Positions 1-8,678 of a DNA stretch of 43,159 bases are shown one piece after another; the first letter of the stretch is position 1, and every line of letters starts with the position of its first letter. The position numbers were made by a program, and so were the translations under genes. The notes under the pieces are model-generated. The model searched no databases, was not told the DNA's origin, and saw only the letters and a program-made list of their open reading frames with translations. This stretch comes from Gammaproteobacteria bacterium (GTDB taxonomy: Bacteria > Pseudomonadota > Gammaproteobacteria > Pseudomonadales > Azotimanducaceae). The stretch spans positions 1-43,159 of the forward strand of contig VXYV01000087.1 in NCBI GenBank assembly GCA_009845835.1, in the 5' to 3' direction.

Positions 1-628
1 CGTCTACACCTGGCTCAGGAATAACCATTAACATCGGCGGTAGCATACCATACAAAATTGGCCACATTTCGTTTTCTATTTCTAATTTTGCTTCTATTTC
101 CATAGCTATGAGATCAACCCTTCCATCGTAGCCTTTGCCGTCTTCATGTGTGTCTAGGGCTGCCCCTTGCTTGGCATGAATGATTTCTTCCATTTGCGCG
201 TAGATAATTAAGTGCTCAGGTGGGATTTTATGTGCATTTGCCTTAGTATAAATGTTTTCAAGAAACACTTCAATTTCCCAAGGCTCTTTGCTGAAGTCTA
301 TCTGCGCTAACCTCCCATGTTCTGTTTCGGGGTCATTAAGAGTTTTATTGATTTTCCATTCTACTTCTATTTCGGTTGACAACGTTGCTCCTGAATAGAT
401 GCCCTCCCAGTCTGCGAGTCTTTCTACCGCCTTTTCTAACCAACTATCTAAAAGTTCTTGGTTTTTTTCTTCATCAAAATCAGCCCATGGGACGGTAAAT
501 GGAATGGGGACAGGAAGGAAAACGACAGACCAGACAAAGACACTTCCAATCACGAGGCCGTTCAACAAGAGACCTCCAAGCTTGATGTAGAGTGTGATTC
601 GGGTCTGCGTCGGTTTTGGGGGACACAT
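1..628 (-). CDS. Membrane-anchored protein of unknown function, C-terminus beyond window
   Basis: An open reading frame of about 209 codons runs leftward off the window edge with no stop. The first ATG (626-628) lies inside the terminal repeat of the IS next door, and a TGA sits in frame just upstream, so the first ten residues (MCPPKPTQTR) are IS-derived. The native part opens with a basic residue and one hydrophobic stretch (about residues 17-42, with LLLNGLVIGSVFVWSVVFL). A soluble, acidic region follows, rich in Glu, Asp and Trp. This is the layout of a signal-anchored protein facing the periplasm. I recognise no family. The original start was probably only a few codons upstream and was displaced by the IS insertion. 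Function is unknown; coding status is likely because the frame stays open with sensible composition. Confidence 0.6.
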   Translation of the reverse strand, partial: MCPPKPTQTRITLYIKLGGLLLNGLVIGSVFVWSVVFLPVPIPFTVPWADFDEEKNQELLDSWLEKAVERLADWEGIYSGATLSTEIEVEWKINKTLNDPETEHGRLAQIDFSKEPWEIEVFLENIYTKANAHKIPPEHLIIYAQMEEIIHAKQGAALDTHEDGKGYDGRVDLIAMEIEAKLEIENEMWPILYGMLPPMLMVIPEPGVD

Positions 629-686
629 TGTTAGTCACTTTTTGATCAAAAAGTGAAACTTGTTTGTTGTTAGTGGAGTTCGTATG

Positions 687-1395
687 TCAGTTTCCGAGTT
701 TTAGTTTCCTCGACTCTTGTCGCCAGGGAATGTATATCGTCATGAAATAGTGATTGATACGTGCCGTCGCTTCGTTCCGAGTACGTAACTGACAAAGATG
801 CACTAACTCTCGTTTCAACTGGGCAAACACACACTCCGCCGACGCGTTATCAGCACAGGTGCGAACGCGTCCCATTACTACAACTTAAGCCATACCGTTT
901 GGAGACACTGGCGATAAGCAGTACTCGTGTATTGATTACCATGATCTGAATGAATGATCGTTCGAGTGCTGAACTGCCAGCCCGACTTAGCTAAGGCCCA
1001 CTCAACGGTCGCAACGACTAACTCCGCGGTTGGTCGGGCCTTGGTTTTCCACCCCACTAAGGTACCATCGTAGAGATCTTTAAGCACACACAGAAACAAC
1101 TTTCCTTCGCCTGTCTTGAGCTCCGTGAGGTCGGTAACCCAGACCCGGTTCGGTTGCACCACCACATGAGCATCCGCCGGTAGCCTAAGATCCCGTCCCA
1201 TTGCCGGTGCACACTACCAATCAAGGTCGCGAGACGCCGATCAGCAGGGGCGCGTTTGGACGCCCCATCACGTTGCCGCCAAGCATAGTACTTGCTGCGT
1301 GTGACCGCCAACCATTGACACCTCCACGACACCTTAAAATGACCCTGCCAACGCGCGATCAACTGGTACCGAACGGTGGTTGTGAGGCGAAGTAA
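687..1395 (-). pseudogene. IS3 OrfB transposase remnant (copy 1)
   Basis: Three frames together spell a DDE transposase. A front part (residues like KYYAWRQRDGASKRAP) is missing from copy 2. A middle part contains VWVTDLTELKTGEGKLF and IIHSDHGNQYTS. The end part contains ADNASAECVFAQLKREL. The first two are joined by a deletion that shifts frame near 1170. A second frameshift lies near 890-905, after YRQCLQ, where copy 2 reads through. Catalytic Asp, Asp and Glu positions can still be recognised, but no continuous protein is made. Confidence 0.85.
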
Positions 1396-1654
1396 CTGGA
1401 AGCTTTTTTAAAAAGTCATTTTCCACACGCAACCGCCGCAATTCCTTCTCAAGGTCCTCGTAAGACGGTCGTCCCATCTTCTCCTGAACCACCGCTAACT
1501 CACGCTGCCAACGGTATAACACCGACGGGGATATACCTAATTCAGCACTCACTTGCGCCGCCGTGATACCCACCGTCTGAAACAGGGCTACCGCTTCGCG
1601 TTTGAACTCTTCACTATAGTGCTTCCGAGTTCACCTTGGTTTCGAATCACTCAT
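1334..1654 (-). pseudogene. IS3 OrfA remnant (copy 1)
   Basis: This frame corresponds to the OrfA of copy 2. It starts at ATG 1654 but meets TGA at codon 8, where copy 2 has CGA (Arg). Beyond the stop, the frame reads the helix-turn-helix section (GITAAQVSAELGISPSVLYRW) and the coiled region ending ENDFLKK. It continues to a TAA at 1334 because the base that makes a stop in copy 2 (TAA) is still TTA here. A run TTTTTAAAAAAG at this junction resembles a frameshift site, but OrfB is not in the simple -1 frame, so I do not assert frameshifting. Non-functional because of the early stop. Confidence 0.8.
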
Positions 1655-1710
1655 CGAAATTCCTTCTGTCGATTAACTTAATGAATGTCCCCAAAAACCG
1701 ACGCAGACAC

Positions 1711-2176
1711 TTCTCTCTAGTTGCGACACAATTTTATCTCCGTTTGTCACGTTTCACCTCTTAACTCAAAACCAGTTCTCAATTTGTTAAGAACTGTATT
1801 CTGTTGGAATAATTGTATGACATAGAGGGTGTCGGAAAACTCCTAAGTTGTAAACTGGTAACCGCCTACTCGATTGACACATGCACTATTCGCTCTGTTT
1901 TCCACACCAAATCGCCCCATTTTGGATTTTTTTCGTTGATCTTCGGAAATTATTGTGGTTTTTCTGGTGAAATTAAGCGGTAGAGTGCTATGACGACGAA
2001 ATGTGCAAACGAAAACCGACACACTCACATAGATCTAGGAAATGCCTAGGATTTGACCCAAATTTTCGTTTTGCTAATCAGGGGGACTTGTTAGAATGCT
2101 CAATACATGTAAAATAGAGTCACATAACAGGTGAACATAAAGAAATTCGAATAGCCTACAAGGAATAAAAGGCCCA
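1711..2176. other. Noncoding stretch between IS copy 1 and the methyltransferase
   Basis: 466 bp without a convincing gene. The one frame here over 50 codons has atypical composition and no ribosome site. The right part holds the probable methyltransferase promoter (2088-2115) and a short inverted repeat, CTAGG/CCTAG, around 2034-2050. I see no tRNA or recognisable IS end in it. Confidence 0.5.
2088..2115 (+). promoter_or_regulatory. Probable sigma-70 promoter for the methyltransferase
   Basis: TTGTTA (2088-2093), 16 bp, then TAAAAT (2110-2115). This leaves a leader of about 55 nt before the ATG at 2177, which is preceded by purine-rich AAGGAATAAAAGG. Assigned by pattern only. Confidence 0.4.
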
Positions 2177-3067
2177 ATGAGCAACAATACTAAACCAGTC
2201 TATAAAGACGAAAGTGTCAGTCTATATCACTGCGATGTATTACGGATCCTTCACGAGATACCCGAACAGGAAATACAAGCTGTAATTACTAGCCCAACGT
2301 ATTGGGGTAAGCGTCAGTTTACAGACGACGATAGCGAATTCGGTTGCGAATCACTTGAAGACTACATAGAGCGAAATGTACATTTATATTCGTCTTTGCT
2401 TGATAGGATGCATACCGGTGGGTCGATTTTTATTGTGATTCAAGATAGTTTTATGGGTAGTGGTGTATCTCGTTCTCATCACAATCATTGGATTAGTGGC
2501 GATGCATATAAACGGAATGGTATCGATTCGAAGAAGCAAGGCAATACTAGTTCGGTTACTGCAGGCCACCGAACAATCAAGAATAAGTCATTGTGTGGTA
2601 TACCATACAGAATTGCCCTTGCTCTTGTGGATCGAGGGTATATTTGGCGACAGCAGATTATCTGGCAAAAACCTAATCCTATGCCAGAAAACGTGCAAGA
2701 TAGAACATGGCAGAGTGTTGAATACATCTTACACTTTACTAACGCGTCGAAGTACAAATTCAATAAGTCTGCTCTCATGGTAAAAGGGATAAATGGAAAT
2801 CTTCGTCTCCCGAATCAGGTGATGACTGCGCCACCAGAACCAAAAATTGGGCATTCTGCGACATTCCCTACACGAATTGTTGAAAAGTTGCTCTTGACCG
2901 TTACAGATGAAAACGATCTAGTCTTTGAACCTTTCATTGGATCTGGTACGATGTTGCAATTGTCTCTCAAACACGGTAGGAGATTTATCGGTTGTGACAT
3001 TTGTCAAGACTTTGTTCGTAATGCAGTAGAAATCGTACAATCTAGCCGCCTAAGTTTACTAGCGTAA
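2177..3067 (+). CDS. Beta-class DNA methyltransferase, probably N4-cytosine
   Basis: Transfers a methyl group from S-adenosylmethionine to an exocyclic amino group of a base in duplex DNA. The catalytic motif IV is TSPTYW at residues 38-43, the TSPPYW-like form usual in N4-cytosine enzymes, with Thr in place of the second Pro. The SAM-binding motif I, FEPFIGSGTM, comes late (about 250-259), followed by RRFIGCDIC. The order catalytic motif, recognition region, SAM motif defines the beta class. The middle (about 80-210) would be the target recognition region. The gene converges on the HNH nuclease with a 9-bp tail overlap, so I read it as the protective half of a type II restriction-modification pair. 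Target sequence is unknown, and N6-adenine specificity is not excluded. Confidence 0.85.
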   Translation: MSNNTKPVYKDESVSLYHCDVLRILHEIPEQEIQAVITSPTYWGKRQFTDDDSEFGCESLEDYIERNVHLYSSLLDRMHTGGSIFIVIQDSFMGSGVSRSHHNHWISGDAYKRNGIDSKKQGNTSSVTAGHRTIKNKSLCGIPYRIALALVDRGYIWRQQIIWQKPNPMPENVQDRTWQSVEYILHFTNASKYKFNKSALMVKGINGNLRLPNQVMTAPPEPKIGHSATFPTRIVEKLLLTVTDENDLVFEPFIGSGTMLQLSLKHGRRFIGCDICQDFVRNAVEIVQSSRLSLLA

Positions 3068-3772
3068 AGAACTTATATCCTGTCCCGTTGGGAGAATTCT
3101 TGCTACTTTTTCAGGGTGAGCTAACGCGCAGATTGAACATTTTGGTTCAATACAAATACTGCAAATCCTGTTTTTCTCTTGGTTTGCAGCCCGGCTAATC
3201 AACTGAAAGTTGTGCTCTTGATTATCTCCTCCTTTGGAGAGTGGTTGTCGGTGGTCGTAGGTCGCGATCAAGTGGTTTTTCAAAAATGTATGTTTCTGCT
3301 TAACTTCTATTGAAAGTTTGAATCCAGTAATATTGCACTTACCTTTGAACTTTTCAAATAGAGTCTTCTGCATTTCGTCAGATATAGTGGTTCGGTTATC
3401 GGACGGGGCTAAAGTAATCACGTCAGACTCTTTGTTGATGAGATTGAATAAACGATACAAGTTTATTTTTGCATGGGTGACATTTCGTACGGACTTTGTT
3501 TCAATGAAAGGTTCAAAGCCGTCTTCGAGTCGTAAAGACGACAAAGCACGATTTGGGTCGTTGAATATCGAGTCTAAATCGTGGATGTTCATGTAGTTCG
3601 GATACGCTCGTAATAGCGCTACCAATACTTCAAACCCTCTCTTTACTCGAAGTTGGAAGCGAATAGTTTCATCACCAAAGGTGATTTCGACAACTTTATT
3701 TTTATCGTCTACGATAGAGTACTTAAGTAGGAAGTTTTTGGATTTATGAGCTTCTTTCGAAGATTCGTTCAT
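3059..3772 (-). CDS. HNH endonuclease, probable restriction enzyme partner
   Basis: 237 residues. The C-terminal half has an HNH fold: GKCNITGF (about 144-151), then YDHRQPLSKGGDN with the catalytic DHR at 173-175, Asn188 in HNFQLI, and NQEKN at 197-201. It is followed by a four-cysteine set (204, 207, 212, 215) that probably binds structural zinc. The N-terminal 100 residues look like a winged helix-turn-helix (FRLRVKRGFEVLVALL-type spacing, then repeated Leu), suited to sequence recognition. The stop codon overlaps that of the methyltransferase gene, giving a convergent pair typical of compact type II systems. The pair sits directly beside an IS, consistent with lateral gain. A homing-type nuclease is the alternative, but the adjacent methyltransferase favours restriction. 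Confidence 0.8.
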   Translation of the reverse strand: MNESSKEAHKSKNFLLKYSIVDDKNKVVEITFGDETIRFQLRVKRGFEVLVALLRAYPNYMNIHDLDSIFNDPNRALSSLRLEDGFEPFIETKSVRNVTHAKINLYRLFNLINKESDVITLAPSDNRTTISDEMQKTLFEKFKGKCNITGFKLSIEVKQKHTFLKNHLIATYDHRQPLSKGGDNQEHNFQLISRAANQEKNRICSICIEPKCSICALAHPEKVARILPTGQDISSLR

Positions 3773-3866
3773 CGTTGATTTCCAACTATAGATAGTGGAT
3801 TGGTGTGGTGTATTTGCATTTTTTTAATTTGTGAATAACAGATATTTCGCGCACAATTTTGAAGAG

Positions 3867-5186
3867 TCACTCCTGATCAGCGTCTTCGTCATCCAAATCA
3901 TCCAATGAAGCAAAAATCTTCTCACGAGGGAGTTGTGTTACTAGCAGACTTCGAATGTGATTCTCGCGTAATAACAAGGTCTCGATCACAAAACATGATT
4001 CTGAAGTGTGAATTTTCAAGCTTGTGTGACCCTCTGGTATTTTTTCCAAGGTTTCTAAGACTAATCCGTTTAAAGTACGAGGACCGTCGGTCGGCAAATC
4101 CCACTGCAAACTCGAATTGAGTTCTTTTAGCAGCGTCCGTCCGTTCACCACGTATGAATTTTCGTCTTTCTTGTGCACATCTAAGCTACTAGTTGGAGAA
4201 AGATCAGTTGTGAATTCACCGACAATCTCCTCCAATATGTCATCCAGCGTCACAATCCCAATCACGATTCCATACTCGTCCACCACAAGAGCAGTTCGTT
4301 TTTTGATACTTTGGAAATTGAGTAATTGAGCCGAGAGTGGTGTGCCACTAGGTACGAAGTAGGGAGGTTCTAGTTGACTCTTAAAGACTTGCATGTCAAA
4401 TTTTCCGTCGTGGAGTAACGTACCTGAATCTTTCAGGTGGAAAATGCCTATTACGTGATTGAGTTCTTCCTCAAACACCGGTAATCTGGTGTGTTTAGCA
4501 TTTAGTATGTTGTCTATCAAGTCACTCTCCGGCAACGATATATCGATCCCGTCGACTTCACTATGTGGGATCAAAATATCATTGACCATTGCTTTACCTA
4601 AGTCCAAGATTCCAACCATCATTGCTTGACTTCTAAGGTCTAGATCGCTACCTTGATTAACGACGGTACGTAGTTCTTCGATTGACAGAACATTCGACTC
4701 TCCTTTGACCCGCTTAACAAAGCGGTCGACGACCAATCGCGACGTTGAGTTAACAATAAAAACGACAGGTCGGAACAATCTTTGTAAAGGCCCGAGAATA
4801 AATGACGATGGAAATGCAATTCGCTCGGGACGTTCAGCGGCTATGGTTTTCGGTGCGACTTCCGCGAAAATCAAAATGATCAACGTAAGAACAACCGTTA
4901 CTATTATGGGACCAAATTCGCCCCACAATCTAACACAAACGATTGTTGCGAGAACCGTGGCACCGATGTTGACTAAGTTATTGCCAATGAGAATAACACT
5001 GAGTAACCGATCTTGCTTTCGCAGAAGACGATTGGCTCGGCGCGCCCCCCTGTGCCCCTTCGAGACTAAATGTCTCAGTCGGTACGGATTTAACTTCATG
5101 AGTGCCGTTTCGGAACTCGAAAAGTACGCACTACAGAGGATCAAGAAGAAGATCGCGAGAAATTGCAGATACAGTGGAATTTGCAT
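3867..5186 (-). CDS. yfjD: HlyC/CorC (CNNM/CBS) family transporter, YfjD-like
   Basis: 439 residues with the three-part layout of the family. An N-terminal CNNM (DUF21) membrane domain covers about 1-165 with at least three hydrophobic segments and the signature SAYFSSSETALMKL at 20-33. A pair of CBS domains covers about 190-330 (KHTRLPVFEEELNHVIGIFHLKD; TALVVDEYGIVIGIVTLDDILEEIVGE). A C-terminal CorC_HlyC domain covers about 345-425. Members are implicated in magnesium or cobalt efflux and resistance. It diverges from ffh across 218 bp. In E. coli yfjD also lies beside ffh, with ypjD between them; ypjD is absent here. That position supports the YfjD subtype over CorC (YbeX), which lacks the membrane domain. 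Confidence 0.85.
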   Translation of the reverse strand: MQIPLYLQFLAIFFLILCSAYFSSSETALMKLNPYRLRHLVSKGHRGARRANRLLRKQDRLLSVILIGNNLVNIGATVLATIVCVRLWGEFGPIIVTVVLTLIILIFAEVAPKTIAAERPERIAFPSSFILGPLQRLFRPVVFIVNSTSRLVVDRFVKRVKGESNVLSIEELRTVVNQGSDLDLRSQAMMVGILDLGKAMVNDILIPHSEVDGIDISLPESDLIDNILNAKHTRLPVFEEELNHVIGIFHLKDSGTLLHDGKFDMQVFKSQLEPPYFVPSGTPLSAQLLNFQSIKKRTALVVDEYGIVIGIVTLDDILEEIVGEFTTDLSPTSSLDVHKKDENSYVVNGRTLLKELNSSLQWDLPTDGPRTLNGLVLETLEKIPEGHTSLKIHTSESCFVIETLLLRENHIRSLLVTQLPREKIFASLDDLDDEDADQE

Positions 5187-5404
5187 GATCTAGTGTGCTT
5201 TGATAACGCCGTCGTTCAATGAACGATAATGGTATGTCTAATTGGGATGGAACAACACGTGCTGTCTATGGGTTTCACCTCCACTGAATGAAACTCCTCA
5301 TTTGCAAGTATTCTAACCTAGATATTTCAAGTTGTTGGTAGTTTCTAAAATAATTTTCTAAATGATGAACATGTTTTCACACCTACAGATTGGTTTAACA
5401 GTAA

Positions 5405-6754
5405 ATGTTTGACACTCTATCTTCAAAACTTTCAACTGTCTTGAATCCATTGCGTACAAGACAATTGACTGAAACAAATATTCAAGACGCGATTAGCTCA
5501 GTCCGTTCAGCTTTAATTGAGGCCGATGTAGCCATTTCAGTCGTTGCACAATTTATTGACGACGTAAAGTCAAAAGCGATCGGAACTCGGGTAACACGAC
5601 AAGTACAAGCAGGCGATGCTTTTGTCAAAATGGTTCATGAAACACTTGTCGATACGATGGGAGAAGCTAATTCCCGACTGGAGCTTAGTGGTGGTTCGTA
5701 CCCCAGTGTGATACTCGTCGCTGGACTACAAGGCGTGGGTAAGACTACTTCGGTGGCCAAACTTGCCAAGTTTTTGAAGGAGCGGGAGAAGAAAGTCGTC
5801 TCGATTGTATCAGCCGATGTTTATCGTCCTGCAGCAATCGAACAACTTCGCGTTTTGGCTAGTGATGCGAAGGTTCGATTCATTCCAAGTGATGAAAAGG
5901 ATAGTCCAAGCTCCATTGTTACGCGTGCCGTTGCCGACGCGAAGAAAGCGGTCGACGATGTTCTCATAGTTGATACGGCAGGTCGTTTAGCGATAGACGA
6001 TGAGATGATGACTGAACTACAAATGCTACATAAGCAATTAAATCCCAAAGAGACTTTATTTGTGGTGGATGCTATGACTGGTCAAGATGCAGCCTTGACG
6101 GCGAGTGCGTTCCATCGTGCCCTCCCTTTAACCGGTGTGATTCTGTCAAAGACCGAAGGGGATGCACGGGGCGGAGCGGCGCTCTCAATACGCGCCATTA
6201 CTGGTAAACCAATAAAGTTCTTAGGTGTTGGCGAAGATCTTGATGCCCTCGAAGCCTTTCATCCGGAACGCATTGCGTCTAGGATTTTGGGAATGGGAGA
6301 TGTCCTCTCATTCATTGAAGAAGCCGAACGTAAAATTGATAAGAAGAAAGCCGAAAGATTATCAAAGAAGTTTTTTGGTAACAAAAAATTTACGATGGAA
6401 GATAGACGAGATCAACTCCAACAGTTCATTAATGTAGGGGGAGTCTCAGGATTTCAAAGTATGCTACCTACTGCAGAACTTCAATCGGCGAAGTTAAAAG
6501 ATGTTGACGAAGATTTCTGTCGGAAACAATGTGTGATCATTGACTCCATGACCCATCAAGAGCGGCATTTTCCAGACAAAATTAATCAATCTCGCAAGGT
6601 GCGAATCGCCAAAGGTAGTGGTACTTCAGTGCAAGATGTTAGTATTACGATACGGCAATACAAGAAGATGGAAAAACAGATGAAACAAACTGGTAGAAAG
6701 GCAAGAGCTCTTAAAAACTTTGCTACGATCATGGACTCCGGACCCAAAGTCTAG
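5405..6754 (+). CDS. ffh: Signal recognition particle GTPase Ffh
   Basis: 449 residues. Binds signal sequences of nascent membrane proteins and, with 4.5S RNA and FtsY, delivers ribosomes to the membrane. The N-domain four-helix bundle (1-90) precedes the G domain with P-loop GLQGVGKTT (about 107-115), DVYRPAAIEQL, DTAGR, and the DARGGAALSI and GKPIKFLGVGE segments. The M domain (about 300-449) keeps SMT..ER and the RNA-binding SRKVRIAKGSGTSVQDV. Two departures stand out. The guanine-specificity motif TKxD reads SKTE (248-251). The M domain is also poor in methionine and ends in a basic tail. No frameshift is visible. The gene heads the ffh-rpsP-rimM-trmD-rplS string. Confidence 0.96.
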   Translation: MFDTLSSKLSTVLNPLRTRQLTETNIQDAISSVRSALIEADVAISVVAQFIDDVKSKAIGTRVTRQVQAGDAFVKMVHETLVDTMGEANSRLELSGGSYPSVILVAGLQGVGKTTSVAKLAKFLKEREKKVVSIVSADVYRPAAIEQLRVLASDAKVRFIPSDEKDSPSSIVTRAVADAKKAVDDVLIVDTAGRLAIDDEMMTELQMLHKQLNPKETLFVVDAMTGQDAALTASAFHRALPLTGVILSKTEGDARGGAALSIRAITGKPIKFLGVGEDLDALEAFHPERIASRILGMGDVLSFIEEAERKIDKKKAERLSKKFFGNKKFTMEDRRDQLQQFINVGGVSGFQSMLPTAELQSAKLKDVDEDFCRKQCVIIDSMTHQERHFPDKINQSRKVRIAKGSGTSVQDVSITIRQYKKMEKQMKQTGRKARALKNFATIMDSGPKV

Positions 6755-6833
6755 TGAATGATTTGTGATATATGTTTTCCTAGAAGTACAATCTGTAAAA
6801 TTTCTTACTTCAAATTCACCTTGTTAACCCCTT

Positions 6834-7319
6834 ATGGTTGTGATTCGACTAGCACGTGCTGGTACCAAAAAGAAGCCTTTTTATCATCTCTCTGTGATGG
6901 ACAAAAGAAGTCCTCGAGATGGTAGATTTATTGAACGAGTAGGGTTTTACAACCCAATAGCACGCGGTAAAGCAGAACTTTTTCGAGTGGATCTCGAAAG
7001 AATCGATTATTGGTCTAGCGTTGGGGCACAAATATCTCCTAAAGTCGCAAGTATCGTTAAGAAAGCACGTAAGTTGGAAGAGACTAGCGAAAGTAATGAA
7101 GGGCAAGTTGCAAGCAGTACACCGGACGAAAATGCTGCGACACCCGACATCGAAGCAAGCCAAACAGAAATTGCTTCAGATACTGTGGCTGAGGCGGCGA
7201 CCGATGCAGTCGATGAAGCCAGCGACGAAACTATAGATGAGCAGGGACCCTCATCAACATCAGAAGATTGTAAAGACGATAACGTTGTAGATGAAAATCC
7301 AGATGAGACTGAAGAATAA
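6834..7319 (+). CDS. rpsP: 30S ribosomal protein S16 with long acidic C-terminal tail
   Basis: Residues 1-82 are a normal bS16: [31 protein letters not shown], then [25 protein letters not shown]. Family members are usually 80-100 residues. This one is 161. The extra 75-80 residues are nearly all Glu, Asp, Ser, Thr and Ala, with no predicted hydrophobic core, so they should be disordered and strongly negative. The frame is open throughout and ends in TAA at 7317-7319, so this is not a read-through error in the sequence as given. S16 binds 16S rRNA early in 30S assembly. First gene of the rpsP-rimM-trmD-rplS set. Confidence 0.95.
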   Translation: MVVIRLARAGTKKKPFYHLSVMDKRSPRDGRFIERVGFYNPIARGKAELFRVDLERIDYWSSVGAQISPKVASIVKKARKLEETSESNEGQVASSTPDENAATPDIEASQTEIASDTVAEAATDAVDEASDETIDEQGPSSTSEDCKDDNVVDENPDETEE

Positions 7320-7370
7320 TTCTCTGACTTAGCGAATTTTTAAACGTTTATTCCATCGTGTTGTTGAATC

Positions 7371-7898
7371 ATGCAATCCAACCATTCCGATACATTTGTT
7401 GTAGTGGGTCGAATCTCAAGACCATACGGGGTACGTGGTTGGAATCACTTAACGAGCTTCACTGATCCACAAGACAACTTAGCGTCATACAAACCCCTCG
7501 CCCTAAATTCGGGTAAATCAGAAACTAGTGCCTGGCAAATCTGCCAAGAATTAGAGTTTCGTAAAACAAACCGCGGCTTACTCGTTTGTATTAATGCTTC
7601 TAATAATCGCGAAGATGCAAGTCGATATGTCAATCAATTGATTGGTACGCAGCGTTCTTGTCTTCCAGCGATAGCCGACGACGAACACTATTGGGTAGAC
7701 ATGATTGGTACAAGAGTCTATGATACTAGTGGAAATTCAATCGGTATTGTCGATCACGTTTCAACGAATGGAGCACATGAAATCCTTCATATCCGGCGCG
7801 ACGATAAAGAAACCTGTGTGCCGTTTGTTTCTGAGTATGTGTCAAAAGTGGTGCCTGGTGAGTCACTAATACTCGATTGGGATACAGAGTGGGAGTGA
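7371..7898 (+). CDS. rimM: Ribosome maturation factor RimM
   Basis: 175 residues. Assists late maturation of the 16S rRNA 3' domain and binds S19. The N-terminal RimM barrel carries VVVGRISRPYGVRGWNHLTSFTDP (about 10-33), a close match to the family's GKIxxxHGxxGxxxVxxxTD signature, with a Tyr-Gly pair instead of His-Gly. The C-terminal PRC barrel starts at HYWVDMIGTRVYD (about 103-115) and holds the GAHEILHIR segment. The start is ATG 7371. Its stop is eight bases before the trmD ATG, implying translational coupling. Confidence 0.93.
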   Translation: MQSNHSDTFVVVGRISRPYGVRGWNHLTSFTDPQDNLASYKPLALNSGKSETSAWQICQELEFRKTNRGLLVCINASNNREDASRYVNQLIGTQRSCLPAIADDEHYWVDMIGTRVYDTSGNSIGIVDHVSTNGAHEILHIRRDDKETCVPFVSEYVSKVVPGESLILDWDTEWE

Positions 7899-7905
7899 AT
7901 TGAAC

Positions 7906-8640
7906 ATGTGGTTTGGGATTGTGTCAATTTTTCCGGATTTAATCTGGAATGCTTCTCAGGATGGTGTAGTTGCGCGGGCACGTGAACGAGGTGAGATCGA
8001 ACTCGAAACGTTCAATCCTAGAGAGTACGCGGTCGATGCCTATGGTCACATCGACGATAGACCATTTGGGGGTGGACCCGGAATGGTCATGATGGCTGAA
8101 CCGTTAGCACAGTGTGTCAAGCAAGCCACGTCGAGTTTAAACACCGATTCTTTACAAACGATTTACTTGACTCCACAAGGTGAGAAATTTAATCACGACA
8201 TGGCGCAAGAATTTGTTTCCTACGATTCGCTTTTACTTGTAGCGGGGCGGTACGAAGGAGTCGATCAACGGTTTGTTGACAAGTATGTCGATCGTGAAGT
8301 ATCCATCGGCGATTTTGTGTTGAGTGGTGGCGAGTATGCGGCTTTAGTCATACTTGATGCTGTGGGCAGACTGCTCACAGGCACTTTAAACAATCCCGAG
8401 TCGATCGCAACCGAGTCATTTAATAACGGACTATTGGATTATCCACAGTACACCCGACCGCGTGAGTTCGAGGGACTAGAAGTTCCGGAAGTTTTGCTGT
8501 CTGGCGATCATCAAGCGGTAGATCAATGGCGACTTCGAACCGCGATGGAACGGACGTTGGAACGACGTCCTGAATTACTGTTAAATCGGAATTGGACGTC
8601 TCCACAACGAGAAGTCTTTAAGTCTATTAAAACAAATTAG
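7906..8640 (+). CDS. trmD: tRNA (guanine-N1)-methyltransferase TrmD
   Basis: 244 residues from ATG 7906. The frame extends back to a TTG at 7900, but [12 protein letters not shown] matches the family's normal N-terminus. Methylates G37 of tRNAs that read codons starting with C, preventing +1 slippage. The SPOUT knot is evident: [64 protein letters not shown]. The C-terminal domain has [27 protein letters not shown]. Lies between rimM and rplS as in most Gammaproteobacteria. Confidence 0.96.
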   Translation: MWFGIVSIFPDLIWNASQDGVVARARERGEIELETFNPREYAVDAYGHIDDRPFGGGPGMVMMAEPLAQCVKQATSSLNTDSLQTIYLTPQGEKFNHDMAQEFVSYDSLLLVAGRYEGVDQRFVDKYVDREVSIGDFVLSGGEYAALVILDAVGRLLTGTLNNPESIATESFNNGLLDYPQYTRPREFEGLEVPEVLLSGDHQAVDQWRLRTAMERTLERRPELLLNRNWTSPQREVFKSIKTN

Positions 8641-8678
8641 GTACAAGATGTATCTTGCAACATATTGGAGAACGCCTC

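Larger units (their letters stand above)
601..1710 (-). mobile_element. IS3-family insertion sequence, copy 1, decayed
   Basis: About 1.11 kb bounded by 25-bp inverted repeats at 601-625 and 1686-1710. The outer repeat matches copy 2 exactly. The inner one has two changes. Read on the minus strand it encodes an OrfA with a helix-turn-helix and a DDE OrfB, both broken. Compared with copy 2 (35222-36383), about 160 bp of the front half of orfB has been replaced by about 5 bp near 1170. Conversely it retains about 103 bp that copy 2 has lost (near 1270-1372). A perfect palindrome lies just inside the right end at 635-656. No target duplication is visible across this copy itself; the outer flank instead matches a flank of copy 2. 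It cannot transpose on its own. Confidence 0.9.

Noticed and set aside
687-1573. Several short minus-strand frames that could be listed as separate genes
   Set aside because: They are pieces of one IS3 element broken by a deletion, frameshifts and a stop, as shown by collinearity with copy 2.
1843-2028. 61-codon minus-strand frame
   Set aside because: No ribosome site, atypical composition, and no match to any family; treated as noncoding.
7021-7236. Frame overlapping rpsP on the same strand, and similar overlapping frames in gyrA, rpsA and lysS
   Set aside because: They lie wholly inside confidently identified genes in other phases.
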